From: Nosema muscidifuracis
Taxonomy: Eukaryota; Microsporidia; Nosematidae
Direction: 5' to 3'
Assembly: GCA_028335825.1 (NCBI GenBank)
Contig: JAIOKI010000003.1
Span: 434,001 to 498,000, forward strand
Length of the DNA: 64,000 bases
Shown: positions 9,644 to 17,122 of the stretch, piece by piece
Layout of the letters: each line of letters opens with the position of its first letter
Numbering within the stretch: the stretch's first letter is position 1
Position numbers and translations under genes: made by a program
Notes under the pieces: model-generated
What the model saw: the letters and a program-made list of their open reading frames with translations, nothing else
Told to the model about the DNA's origin: nothing
Database searches by the model: none

Positions 9644-10501
9644 TTAAAATGACATTGGTTTCTCAAATCCTTTAAGATGTCCATCCTTATAAAATATTTT
9701 AGGCCTGTATGATTCTTGCTCTTTCATTACAAGACTATTTTTAAATTTATTCATTAAACTATCAAATCCTTGTATTGAAGCATAAGTAAGTTCAGCAATT
9801 TTATTACTACTAAACATTTTCCATCTTTTATTATTAATTTTATAATAGAAACTTTTTATATATTCAGTTTTAGTAAAATTTACGAAAGCGTATCCAACAT
9901 TACACTTATTTTTAAAATCCATTCTTAGATACACGAAATCGAAACATCCGAAATGATGTTCGTTAAGTAAATTTATTAACATAATTTGTGTATATTTGTT
10001 AGGAATATTTTTTATCATACAAGTTGTACGTAAATCTGTCATATTTTTAATATCAATTATATATTTTGGATCAATTGTTGAACAGATTTCTGATTTTGTA
10101 GGTTTAAGATATTTAGATTCGAAATTATAAATAGATAAATTTGAATCAAACTTATTAGTTTCACTATCAGAATCATCAATATCTTTATTCAACTCACATC
10201 TCTCATAATTAATTTGATTCTCTTTATCATCTAAAAAGATTGGATTATTTTGATTATTTAATCTAGAATTTTTATTAGAAATTATTTTAAGTTTAGAAAA
10301 AATATCTTCGACATTTTCAAATAATCTTTCGTGAACTTCTTCATCAGGTATAATTTTCATTATTTTATCTGTACATTCAAATGGTATCAAATCCTTGTAC
10401 AAGGGTATATATTTAGGAAATGAAAATGACTTATTTTCTTTAGAAATTGATTCTTTATAAGGAACGCTTGATTTAAGTAAATTATTGAAATCATCTTTCA
10501 T
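9644..10501 (-). CDS. MEI2-like RNA-binding protein
   Basis: The C-terminal half (about residues 155-275) is the special C-terminal RRM of the Mei2 family: RTTCMIKNIPNKYTQ, then FDFVYLRMDF, NKCNVGYAFVNF, and the extended tail with ASIQG, F-x-NS-x-VM and YRPKIF. In fission yeast Mei2 this RRM binds a meiotic noncoding RNA and drives meiosis; in plants the family controls development. The N-terminal half is low complexity with no other RRM seen, unlike the three RRMs of Mei2. The first ATG is at 10501. It has no CCC signal and lies inside an 18-bp inverted repeat shared with the divergent DCP1 promoter. A role in sporulation or meiosis is inference. Confidence 0.85.
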   Translation of the reverse strand: MKDDFNNLLKSSVPYKESISKENKSFSFPKYIPLYKDLIPFECTDKIMKIIPDEEVHERLFENVEDIFSKLKIISNKNSRLNNQNNPIFLDDKENQINYERCELNKDIDDSDSETNKFDSNLSIYNFESKYLKPTKSEICSTIDPKYIIDIKNMTDLRTTCMIKNIPNKYTQIMLINLLNEHHFGCFDFVYLRMDFKNKCNVGYAFVNFTKTEYIKSFYYKINNKRWKMFSSNKIAELTYASIQGFDSLMNKFKNSLVMKEQESYRPKIFYKDGHLKGFEKPMSF

Positions 10502-10550
10502 GCATTTATGCAAAAAAAATATTTAATAAATCTTTTTGCATAAATGCATG
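10499..10550. repeat. Perfect 18-bp inverted repeat between divergent genes
   Basis: The left arm 10499-10516 (CATGCATTTATGCAAAAA) and right arm 10533-10550 are exact reverse complements, with a 16-base AT-rich spacer. The left arm contains the start codon of the MEI2-like gene; the right arm ends 18 bp before the DCP1 start. It could be a shared regulatory element or a hairpin in the MEI2 5' leader. Confidence 0.85.
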
Positions 10551-10568
10551 TTCATAATTTAGCCCCTA

Positions 10569-10934
10569 ATGATTAATAAGTCAAATTCTTCGATTATTGA
10601 TAGATACCTTAAGAAAACTGATACAGAATATAAAAATCTTTTATCATTTTCTAAATTCACTTCTGTATATAAAATGGTTAATAAAACATGGGAAGATCTT
10701 GATATTTATGGAACATGTGTCTTTTATAATATAAAAGATATTGGAATATTTAAATTGTGTGTGTATAATAAATCAGATTTAAGGAATATTAAAATAGTTA
10801 TTGATCAACGTACTAGATGTAGAATAGAAGATGACATATTAATAATTGATAATAATAGAAAAGAAATATTTGGTATATGGTTTCATAATAAAGAAGCAAT
10901 TACTGAAGTATATGAAATTATTATGAAGTCTTAG
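10569..10934 (+). CDS. DCP1: mRNA decapping subunit DCP1
   Basis: This 121-residue EVH1-fold protein has the Dcp1 hallmarks: VYKMVNKTWE with W41, YGTCVFY (47-53), a central I-x3-VYN strand and the proline-rich-ligand aromatic strand FGIWFHN around W104. Dcp1 is the obligate activator of the decapping enzyme Dcp2 in the cytoplasm. It is shorter than yeast Dcp1 (231 residues), as expected for a reduced genome. The start is preceded by AGCCCCTA. The PAT1-like gene, another decapping activator, lies 1.2 kb away. DCP2 is not in the window. Confidence 0.8.
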   Translation: MINKSNSSIIDRYLKKTDTEYKNLLSFSKFTSVYKMVNKTWEDLDIYGTCVFYNIKDIGIFKLCVYNKSDLRNIKIVIDQRTRCRIEDDILIIDNNRKEIFGIWFHNKEAITEVYEIIMKS

Positions 10935-11160
10935 ATAAGAAAATAAAGTGAGGAGTATATTTAATTATTAAGTGAAGTGTATTTAATTATTATGAAGCCT
11001 TATATAAGAAATTATTATGTGAAGTATATTTAATTATTAAGCCTTATATAAGAAATTATTAAGTGAGAATTATATTTAATTGTTAAATGAAGTATATTTA
11101 ATTATTAAGCCTTATATAAGAAATTATTAAATGAAATTAGGAAAAATACTTGACTAAATT
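10935..11160. repeat. Degenerate repeats downstream of DCP1
   Basis: Three diverged copies of AAGCCTTATATAAGAAATTA joined by GTATATTTAATTATT lie between DCP1 and the kinase gene. The repeated GAAG(T/C)CTTA seems to derive from the DCP1 3' end (ATTATGAAGTCTTAG). Confidence 0.75.
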
Positions 11161-11208
11161 AATAATATTTTTTTAAGTAGTTTTAAAAATTGAATCAAGA
11201 TTGGGGCA

Positions 11209-12135
11209 ATGGAAAATGAAAAGTTTACAAAAACTAATCTAAGATATAAACTTGAAGATGTAGTTGGACAAGGAACATTTGGAAAGGTTTATAAAGGGAG
11301 ATTGAATTCTGAAATTTATGGTATAAAACATATTAATAATAGACAAAATGGATTACATATAACAACAATAAGAGAAATCAAATATTTACGATCCCTTAAT
11401 CATAAAAATATAATTAAACTTATCGAAATTAATGTAGAAAACGAAGAAATCTACTTGATTTTTCCTTTTTACAGATTTGATCTAAACACATATTTAAAGA
11501 AAAATATTTTAAATAGACGAGAAATTATTCATATTTTTCGTCAAATTTCTGAAGGATTAAAATATCTTCATGATCAGAAAATTATACACAGAGATATTAA
11601 ATCATCAAATATACTTATGGATTTCAATTTGAATGTTAAAATTGCAGATTTAGGTATGGCTACAACTACTAATAAAAATAATAAATATAGTCCAGGGGTA
11701 GTTACTTTATGGTACAGACCTCCTGAAATATTATTAAATACTGGTACTTATGATCATACATGTGATATATGGGGATTAGGTTGTATATTAGGAGAATTAA
11801 TGCAAGGTACTCCTCTTTTTTTAGGAAATACAGATTTTAAAGTTTTAGAATCTATTGTGTCAATATGTGGATCTATAAATAATAGAACATATCCAGGTAT
11901 AGAAAATGTATCATCTTACGAATTATTAAATATTCCACAATCACAAAGAAATTTAAAGAAAATATTTAAGAATTTTTACGATGATATTGTAATTTTGCTA
12001 GATAAAATATTAATAATAAATCCATCTAATAGAATAAGCTTAGAAGAAATACTTGACGATAAAATATTTGATAAGTACGATAGTGAATGTATTAATAATA
12101 TGGAAAAAATGTTTCAGGAAAATAATGAAGATTGA
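11209..12135 (+). CDS. Cyclin-dependent kinase, CDK9/CTK1/BUR1-like
   Basis: A complete kinase domain: glycine loop GQGTFGKV (20-27), catalytic K40, cyclin-binding helix motif LHITTIRE (PITALRE equivalent), HRDIKSSN (127-134), metal motif DLG (147-149, usually DFG), activation loop VVTLWYRPPE with T166 as the likely activating phosphosite, and DIWGLGC. The segment SICGSIN...YPGIENV and the C-terminal NPSNRIS follow CDK9 closely, suggesting the P-TEFb/Bur1/Ctk1 role of phosphorylating RNA polymerase II. CDK10/12-type kinases are alternatives. The start is preceded by GGGGCA, the GGG-type variant of the start signal. A cyclin partner is not seen here. Confidence 0.75.
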   Translation: MENEKFTKTNLRYKLEDVVGQGTFGKVYKGRLNSEIYGIKHINNRQNGLHITTIREIKYLRSLNHKNIIKLIEINVENEEIYLIFPFYRFDLNTYLKKNILNRREIIHIFRQISEGLKYLHDQKIIHRDIKSSNILMDFNLNVKIADLGMATTTNKNNKYSPGVVTLWYRPPEILLNTGTYDHTCDIWGLGCILGELMQGTPLFLGNTDFKVLESIVSICGSINNRTYPGIENVSSYELLNIPQSQRNLKKIFKNFYDDIVILLDKILIINPSNRISLEEILDDKIFDKYDSECINNMEKMFQENNED

Positions 12136-12156
12136 TTATTTCGATATATATTTTTA

Positions 12157-13014
12157 TTAAAATAAATCTTCAAGCTCAAACCCTAAGCATTTAAAATAAT
12201 TTCGAGCGTATTTGAGTTTTTCTTCATCATTTTTTATTTCAAATAATTTTGATTTTGTTAATTTAACAAGTCTGAATTTCTTATCTTTATCACAGAATTT
12301 CATAAGGACAGCTAGAAAATTCCATACTTCATTTAATTCAAGAGATAATTCAATTCTAATAATTAAATTAGTATAAAATACATCGTAAAGATCTTCATTA
12401 TTAATTAATAAACATGTAGCAAGTATAAGACCTGTTCCATTAGTCATATAATGAGTTAAGAAATGATTGTCAATTTCGTTTTGCTTAAATATTGGAATTT
12501 TATCGTACCATTTATTCACGAAATTTTTGCATTCTTCGAAACTTACTGAGTATTCAAATAATTCAATTATCTTAAAAATGACGCTTTTTTTTGATTCCTC
12601 ATCCATAGAATCAAATACTTTATCAAGAAGTCTCCAAATCTTTGGGTACTTGATATATACAGAAATATTCTCTTTAATATTTTTTATAATATCCTCTCTA
12701 AAATCTTCTGATATATAATAAGTCATAAAAGAAAACTTAGTAATCATATTTTCTATTTCTTTTCTAATTTCTAAATCTTTTGATAGACTATTTGAATTTA
12801 AAAAATATCGATTTCTTTTATTATCTCTACATGTGTCCTTACCAAATATGAAAGAAGTTTTAGTTTCTGTTGTAGGAGGTACATATTCTAATTTAATATC
12901 TGAATCACTAAAAATATGCTTATAATTAATATCTGATCTGTTTTGTTTAAGACTTTTAGTCAGCATGTAATTTACATAATCTTTTTCTTTTGTTGTCATG
13001 AAGTCTTTATCCAT
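12157..13014 (-). CDS. PAT1: PAT1-like mRNA decapping activator
   Basis: No compact signature motif exists for this family, so the call rests on order and pattern. The N-terminal MTTKEKDYV resembles the MTPRDKDFI segment of yeast Pat1. The helical C-terminal part has a PKIWRLLDKVF...KKSVIFKIIELF region like Pat1 IMPRIFNFLDKQQKL...ILQKIFNEL. A late WNFLAVL segment and a final FKCLGFE helix correspond to WQFLASL and LNVMGL. Pat1 bridges Lsm1-7, Dcp2 and Dhh1. The protein (285 residues) lacks the long Pro/Gln-rich N-terminus. The upstream sequence is ATTTTAATCCTTAA, a TCC-type signal. It is convergent with the CDK gene, 21 bp apart, and near DCP1. Confidence 0.6.
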   Translation of the reverse strand: MDKDFMTTKEKDYVNYMLTKSLKQNRSDINYKHIFSDSDIKLEYVPPTTETKTSFIFGKDTCRDNKRNRYFLNSNSLSKDLEIRKEIENMITKFSFMTYYISEDFREDIIKNIKENISVYIKYPKIWRLLDKVFDSMDEESKKSVIFKIIELFEYSVSFEECKNFVNKWYDKIPIFKQNEIDNHFLTHYMTNGTGLILATCLLINNEDLYDVFYTNLIIRIELSLELNEVWNFLAVLMKFCDKDKKFRLVKLTKSKLFEIKNDEEKLKYARNYFKCLGFELEDLF

Positions 13015-13059
13015 TTAAGGATTAAAATAAGAAAATTCATTTTATGCATATCTTAACAA

Positions 13060-13345
13060 ATAAAAAAATATTAAAAAAAAATATTTTATGCATAATTGGA
13101 TGAAAATTATTTAATTATTAAAGATAAAAGTTAACTTAAAATATTAAAAAAATATTTTATGCATAATTGGATGAAAATTATTTAATTATTAAAGATAAAA
13201 ATTAACTTAAAATATTAAAAAAATATTTTATGCATAATTGGATGAAAATTATTTAATTATTAAAGATAAAGTAACTTAATTTATTAAAAAAATATTTTAT
13301 GCATAATTGGATGAAAATTATTTAATTATTAAAGATAAAGTTAAC
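13060..13345. repeat. Four-copy tandem repeat of 69-71 bp
   Basis: ATGCATAATTGGATGAAAAT recurs at 13088, 13159, 13230 and 13299, each followed by TATTTAATTATTAAAGATAAA and TTAACTTAA. The last copy runs into the 3' end of NHP2. Divergence between copies is very low, which suggests recent expansion. Confidence 0.9.
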
Positions 13346-13663
13346 TTAATTTATTTTTTGAATAGACTCATACAATTCTAATACATCATCTTTATATAGA
13401 AATACACAAGTATAAGAATTTTCTAGTTGATCTTTTTTCTTAACAAAAATATATTTAACACCTTTTTCTTCACATAAAGCAGGGATATGTGTAATAAGAT
13501 CCATTGGAGTAGTATCAGCTGTGAGAACGATCACTCCTTTTGATTCTTTTATAATTTCTTTAGTACAAGCTTTTATTCCTGAACAGACTGAACTTTTCTC
13601 TTTTAGATTTTTATTAATCATTTCTAATTGTTTATCTGTAGCAAGTGGGTTAGCAATAATCAT
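13346..13663 (-). CDS. NHP2: H/ACA snoRNP protein NHP2 (L7Ae family)
   Basis: This 105-residue L7Ae-fold protein opens with ANPLA, has the RNA-binding GIKACTKEI helix, and the core VIVLTADTTPMDLITHIPALCE followed by VKYIFVKKKDQL. The SKGVIVL...HIPALCEEKGV...KKDQL pattern fits Nhp2 better than Snu13/15.5K, whose core reads AADAEP-LEILLHLPLLCE. Nhp2 binds H/ACA guide RNAs with Cbf5, Gar1 and Nop10 for pseudouridylation. The start was set at the ATG at 13663 because CCCCAAAGAAA directly precedes it; it begins 15 bp after the stop of the upstream small gene. Confidence 0.75.
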   Translation of the reverse strand: MIIANPLATDKQLEMINKNLKEKSSVCSGIKACTKEIIKESKGVIVLTADTTPMDLITHIPALCEEKGVKYIFVKKKDQLENSYTCVFLYKDDVLELYESIQKIN

Positions 13664-13677
13664 TTTCTTTGGGGTTT

Positions 13678-13893
13678 TTACCAATCCATTTTTTTATTTT
13701 TAGTTTTAAATTCCATGCGCTGTTTCTTTAAAAAATTTATTAACGAAATTTTATCATTGAACAATTCCTTATCAAAAGGAGCACCAGATTCTGCCAAGTA
13801 GATTCCATATTTGTGGTATATATTGTCTTCGTCAAATATTTCATCAATATATTCCTTGATTCCACTGATAAAAAATTTCTTGTTATTTTGCAT
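13678..13893 (-). CDS. Small conserved-looking protein, unknown function
   Basis: This 71-residue, highly charged frame has a proper start signal (CCCCTCTTTATTA before the ATG) and a stop only 15 bp from the NHP2 start, so it is likely a real gene. Predicted features are a helix (KEYIDEIF), a YHKYGIYLAES segment and a basic helical tail (NFLKKQRMEFKTKNKK). It has no cysteines, signal peptide or membrane span. The tail suggests nucleic acid or RNP association, and the position suggests shared transcription with NHP2. No family is recognised. Confidence 0.6.
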   Translation of the reverse strand: MQNNKKFFISGIKEYIDEIFDEDNIYHKYGIYLAESGAPFDKELFNDKISLINFLKKQRMEFKTKNKKMDW

Positions 13894-13945
13894 TAATAAA
13901 GAGGGGAAAAATTAAATATTGGGAATGTTAAAAATCTAAAAACAT

Positions 13946-14812
13946 TTAATCACTTGAAAAATCTTCATTATCATCATCTTCATCATCATTTATGCTTAAT
14001 AAGGCGTATTTACTCTTTTCGCCATATAATTTAGGTTTACTTACTACAAAAATTGATCCTCCTTTTTCTGTTATACTTTTTTCTATCATATCACATGCTT
14101 CTTGTACAATTTTATAAGCTTTATCTTTATCTGATGAAATTCTAACGACAGAATAAGTAGGAGTTTTTAGTAAAGAAATTTTCAATTTCGAATCTTTACG
14201 CACAGCTTTTCTAAAAGAATCTTTTATAGAACAAATTCCTCCTTTAGCAGGACAAGTAACTTCAATATCAGCTCGAACTTTGTAAGTACTAGCCTGAAAT
14301 TCATCTTGTATCAATTTCTTAATAGTCAATCCTAGTTCAGTATTCTCAAGAATAGTTTCATCATCCTTAACCCTAGCAAAAAAGTAATACAAAGATCCAA
14401 ATTCTTCAGCTTTTTCGTATCCAAATTCTTCATATAGCTCTTTGACAGTTTTATCGAGTTTTTTAGCAGCCTTCGCCAAAATATGATAAGCAATTTTATT
14501 TTTAGCATACATCTTTCTACATTCTTCTTTTTCTTGATCGTTAACCTTAGCCAAACTCAGATCAATGTATCCTTTTTCATTATCTACTCTAAGAACTATA
14601 CAAACTTCAATATTTCCTATTTTTGTTATTTGATTTATATTTTTAATTCGTTTTTTCGATAATTCTCCCAATAAAATCAATCCACGTGCATCACCATATT
14701 CTATAAGATCAACACTTACACCCTCATTATCAATAGTAGCTACTCTTCCCATTATCATTTCTCCTTCAGAAGGATACTTTTTTTTAAAGAAACGACATTC
14801 ATAACCACTCAT
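13946..14812 (-). CDS. SUI2: Translation initiation factor eIF2 alpha
   Basis: The N-terminal S1/OB domain contains YPSEGEMIMGRV and the regulatory loop ELSKKRIKNI, in which Ser52 (Ser51 without the initiator Met) is the site phosphorylated by eIF2alpha kinases. The helical domain and C-terminal alpha-beta domain (RADIEVTCPAKGGI) follow, ending in an acidic tail. It is part of the eIF2 ternary complex delivering Met-tRNAi. The length of 288 residues is close to the normal of about 300. The ATG at 14812 was chosen because ACCCCAAAG precedes it; an upstream in-frame ATG at 14860 has no such signal and would add 16 residues not in the family. Confidence 0.95.
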   Translation of the reverse strand: MSGYECRFFKKKYPSEGEMIMGRVATIDNEGVSVDLIEYGDARGLILLGELSKKRIKNINQITKIGNIEVCIVLRVDNEKGYIDLSLAKVNDQEKEECRKMYAKNKIAYHILAKAAKKLDKTVKELYEEFGYEKAEEFGSLYYFFARVKDDETILENTELGLTIKKLIQDEFQASTYKVRADIEVTCPAKGGICSIKDSFRKAVRKDSKLKISLLKTPTYSVVRISSDKDKAYKIVQEACDMIEKSITEKGGSIFVVSKPKLYGEKSKYALLSINDDEDDDNEDFSSD

Positions 14813-14864
14813 CTTTGGGGTAAAAAATATACAAAAGTGTTTTTTAGCAAGACGAAACATTTAA

Positions 14865-15175
14865 AACTTATTAATCAATTATTTTTGATTATTGAAAGGT
14901 GTATTAAAAGATTAATAATTTGTATATTGAAAGATTAATAATTTATTCATTGAAAAACTTATACTTGTACATTGAAAAATTAATGATTTGTAAATAAGAA
15001 ATTATTCATTTCAATCATTAAAAGATTAATAATTTGTATATTGAAAAGATTAATAATTTGTACATTGAAAAATTATTCATTTTAACTATTGAAAAGATTA
15101 ATAATTTGTAAATAAGAAATTAATCTTTTAATCATTGAAAAATTTATACATTAAAAAATTAATAATTTAATCATT
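14865..15175. repeat. Degenerate AT-rich repeats, units of about 20-60 bp
   Basis: Repeated blocks of ATTGAAAGATTAATAATTTGT and AATAAGAAATTATTCATTTT fill the gap between eIF2alpha and PSF3. No gene is seen. Confidence 0.75.
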
Positions 15176-15181
15176 GAAAAC

Positions 15182-15655
15182 CTAATGATTTATAAAATAT
15201 GATCTATACATCAAATAAATTCTTCTTGCTTCTACAATAATTTTCTTCTCAGTAACATCCAAAATAAAAATATCATCTTCATCAAGTCTTTCTTTAAGAA
15301 TAAGTTTATACAATGTGTTGTATCTACTGAACATGACATCAACCACGTATTCTTTATCATAAAAATTTGATACAAAATAATAAAAATAAGAATACAATGA
15401 GCTTAGATTAATAATTGAAGCATTGGCTCTGATATCATTTTTAATATCTTCTTGTATTATTTCATTACAAAGTGTACAATGATTATTCTCTAAAAAAAAT
15501 TTAGCTATATAAAGTGGAATATCTACTTTTACACCTGGCTCTATATTTTCAAAAAGATCTCCTATAAAAAATCCGAAATTATTTATTCTGTGTTTAAATT
15601 TTACTCGAACTTTTGTTTCATTTACTAAAGTGTTTTCGAGAGAGTAATCTACCAT
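15182..15655 (-). CDS. PSF3: GINS complex subunit PSF3
   Basis: A 157-residue protein with the Psf3 domain order: an N-terminal beta part with KVRVKFKHRI, then the diagnostic GVKVDIPLYIAKFFLENN (compare GxKVELPLWLA of Psf3), and a helical A domain (about 75-155). GINS joins Cdc45 and Mcm2-7 to form the replicative helicase in the nucleus. Length is slightly below yeast (194). The start is preceded by ATACCCATAA. The tRNA-Leu gene lies on the opposite strand upstream. PSF1/2 and SLD5 are not in the window. Confidence 0.75.
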   Translation of the reverse strand: MVDYSLENTLVNETKVRVKFKHRINNFGFFIGDLFENIEPGVKVDIPLYIAKFFLENNHCTLCNEIIQEDIKNDIRANASIINLSSLYSYFYYFVSNFYDKEYVVDVMFSRYNTLYKLILKERLDEDDIFILDVTEKKIIVEARRIYLMYRSYFINH

Positions 15656-15804
15656 TTATGGGTATGTAATATTAACTCAAAATGATAATCTTGATAAAAT
15701 ATTTTTCTAAAACATGTTGAACTTTGACTTGTTTAAATAATTTTTTATAGTATGAATAAATAGTTTTATAAAATATAATGAATTTATATTTCTTCAATTC
15801 TAAA

Positions 15805-15886
15805 GGACAAATGGCCGAGTGGTCTAAGGCGCTAGCTTCAGGTGTTAGTAGTGCAAACTGCGTGTGTTCGAATCCCACTTTGTCCA
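15805..15886 (+). tRNA. tRNA-Leu (anticodon CAG)
   Basis: Acceptor arms GGACAAA (15805-15811) and TTTGTCC (15879-15885) pair perfectly, with discriminator A. The D arm contains GGCCGAGTGGTCTAAGGC (A box). The anticodon stem CTAGC/GTTAG closes the loop TTCAGGT, giving anticodon CAG for CUG codons. A long class II variable arm follows, then the T arm TTCGAAT (B box) with one apparent T-C mismatch in the stem. No intron is seen. A run of nine T residues after the gene is a Pol III terminator. Confidence 0.92.
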
Positions 15887-15947
15887 TTTTTTTTTAAAAT
15901 ATTGATTTTTGCATAAATTTAATATTTTATATTTTTGTATCCCCATA

Positions 15948-16916
15948 ATGTCTAATAAACTAACTATAGATGATTTTGTAAAAGATAAAGACATTGAAAT
16001 AATAGATTATGACATGACAGATTCAAAAACATTAAAATTAAATACTAGAGATGAAATAAATCAATTTATATCTACTAAAGAATCTAGAATGAATCTTCAA
16101 GAAGAAAAAAGTAATTTTTTTGATATTGTACCAAAAACTAAATTAGAATTAGTTATAAACAAAATATTAAACAAGAATAACGAATCTGCATATGATAGAA
16201 ATAAGAGATTGACTTTTCAACATAATTTTGATACTAAAATGAGAAGAATTAAACGTATTAAGAGCAAGTCATATAGAAAAGTAAAAAGACAACTTAAAAA
16301 AGAAACAGAATGTGAAGAAGATTACGATAATTTAGAAAAAACTTTAAATATTAAAAATGATATGGAAAATGATGAAGATGAAGTCAATGAAGAAATAATT
16401 AATGATGAAATAGAAGATGCTCCAATATTTTCTTTTAATGAAAATATAGATACAGAAAAACAGAATGAAATAGTTAAATTGGCTTTTAAAGATGATATAG
16501 AAGAAAATGAAGAAGATTTTATTAAAGAAAAAGAAGAAGTTATTAACGAAAATGCACCTAAAACATTTGAAATGGTTTTACCTGGATGGGGTGATTGGGC
16601 TGGTCCTGGTCTCGAAGTAATTAAGACAAAATTTAACACAATATCTGAATACAAAGAAGGAATAGATAATAAAAAACGAAAAGATTTTGAATCATCTCAT
16701 GTAATAATCAATGAAGGGAATAATGAAGTAGAAGATAAATATAAATCTAAATTACCTTATGGATATACTAAAGAAGAATATTTGAATAAGTTAAATATAC
16801 CTGTGTCTAAAGAATGTACCACATCAAGAGTTTATAAAAAGCTTTTGAATAAAGTTATAGAAACTAAACGAGGTGAAAATATTGAACCTTTCAGATATGA
16901 ACCAGAAAATCTATAA
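15948..16916 (+). CDS. UTP14: UTP14, small subunit processome component
   Basis: The C-terminal third carries the Utp14 signature: LPGWGDWAGPG, then KKRKDFESSHVIINEG, KYKSKLPYGY-x5-EYLN, IPVSKECTTSRVYKKL and the GENIEPF end. The middle is acidic and low complexity. Utp14 activates the DEAH helicase Dhr1/Ecm16 during release of U3 snoRNA in 18S rRNA maturation. At 322 residues it is far shorter than yeast Utp14 (about 900), keeping mostly the conserved tail. The start at 15948 has CCCCATA immediately before it; an upstream in-frame ATG is ignored for that reason. Confidence 0.85.
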   Translation: MSNKLTIDDFVKDKDIEIIDYDMTDSKTLKLNTRDEINQFISTKESRMNLQEEKSNFFDIVPKTKLELVINKILNKNNESAYDRNKRLTFQHNFDTKMRRIKRIKSKSYRKVKRQLKKETECEEDYDNLEKTLNIKNDMENDEDEVNEEIINDEIEDAPIFSFNENIDTEKQNEIVKLAFKDDIEENEEDFIKEKEEVINENAPKTFEMVLPGWGDWAGPGLEVIKTKFNTISEYKEGIDNKKRKDFESSHVIINEGNNEVEDKYKSKLPYGYTKEEYLNKLNIPVSKECTTSRVYKKLLNKVIETKRGENIEPFRYEPENL

Positions 16917-17122
16917 ATAATATTTAATAAATTCCATAAATTAAATAAGTTTTTATTGAATAAATTTATTTTTACATAAATTGACTTAGTTTTAATAAAT
17001 TAAATAATTTTTACATGAAACCAAGTAACTAAGTTTTTATAATATTTAATAAATTAGTTTATTTTTACATGAAACCAATAAGCTTTAATAAATTAAATAA
17101 TTTTTAATAAAGTAATTTAGTT

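Noticed and set aside
10502-10513. N-terminal extension of the MEI2-like protein from a TTG codon
   Set aside because: TTG starts are not expected for nuclear genes; the first ATG is at 10501.
13664-13684. N-terminal extension of NHP2 from a TTG codon
   Set aside because: It would overlap the stop of the upstream small gene and lies before the CCCC signal; the ATG at 13663 is preferred.
15672-15887. 71-codon minus-strand frame
   Set aside because: Its start region is the antisense of tRNA-Leu; no start signal is present.
16322-16654. 110-codon frame antisense to UTP14
   Set aside because: Serine-rich shadow of the acidic UTP14 middle region on the opposite strand.
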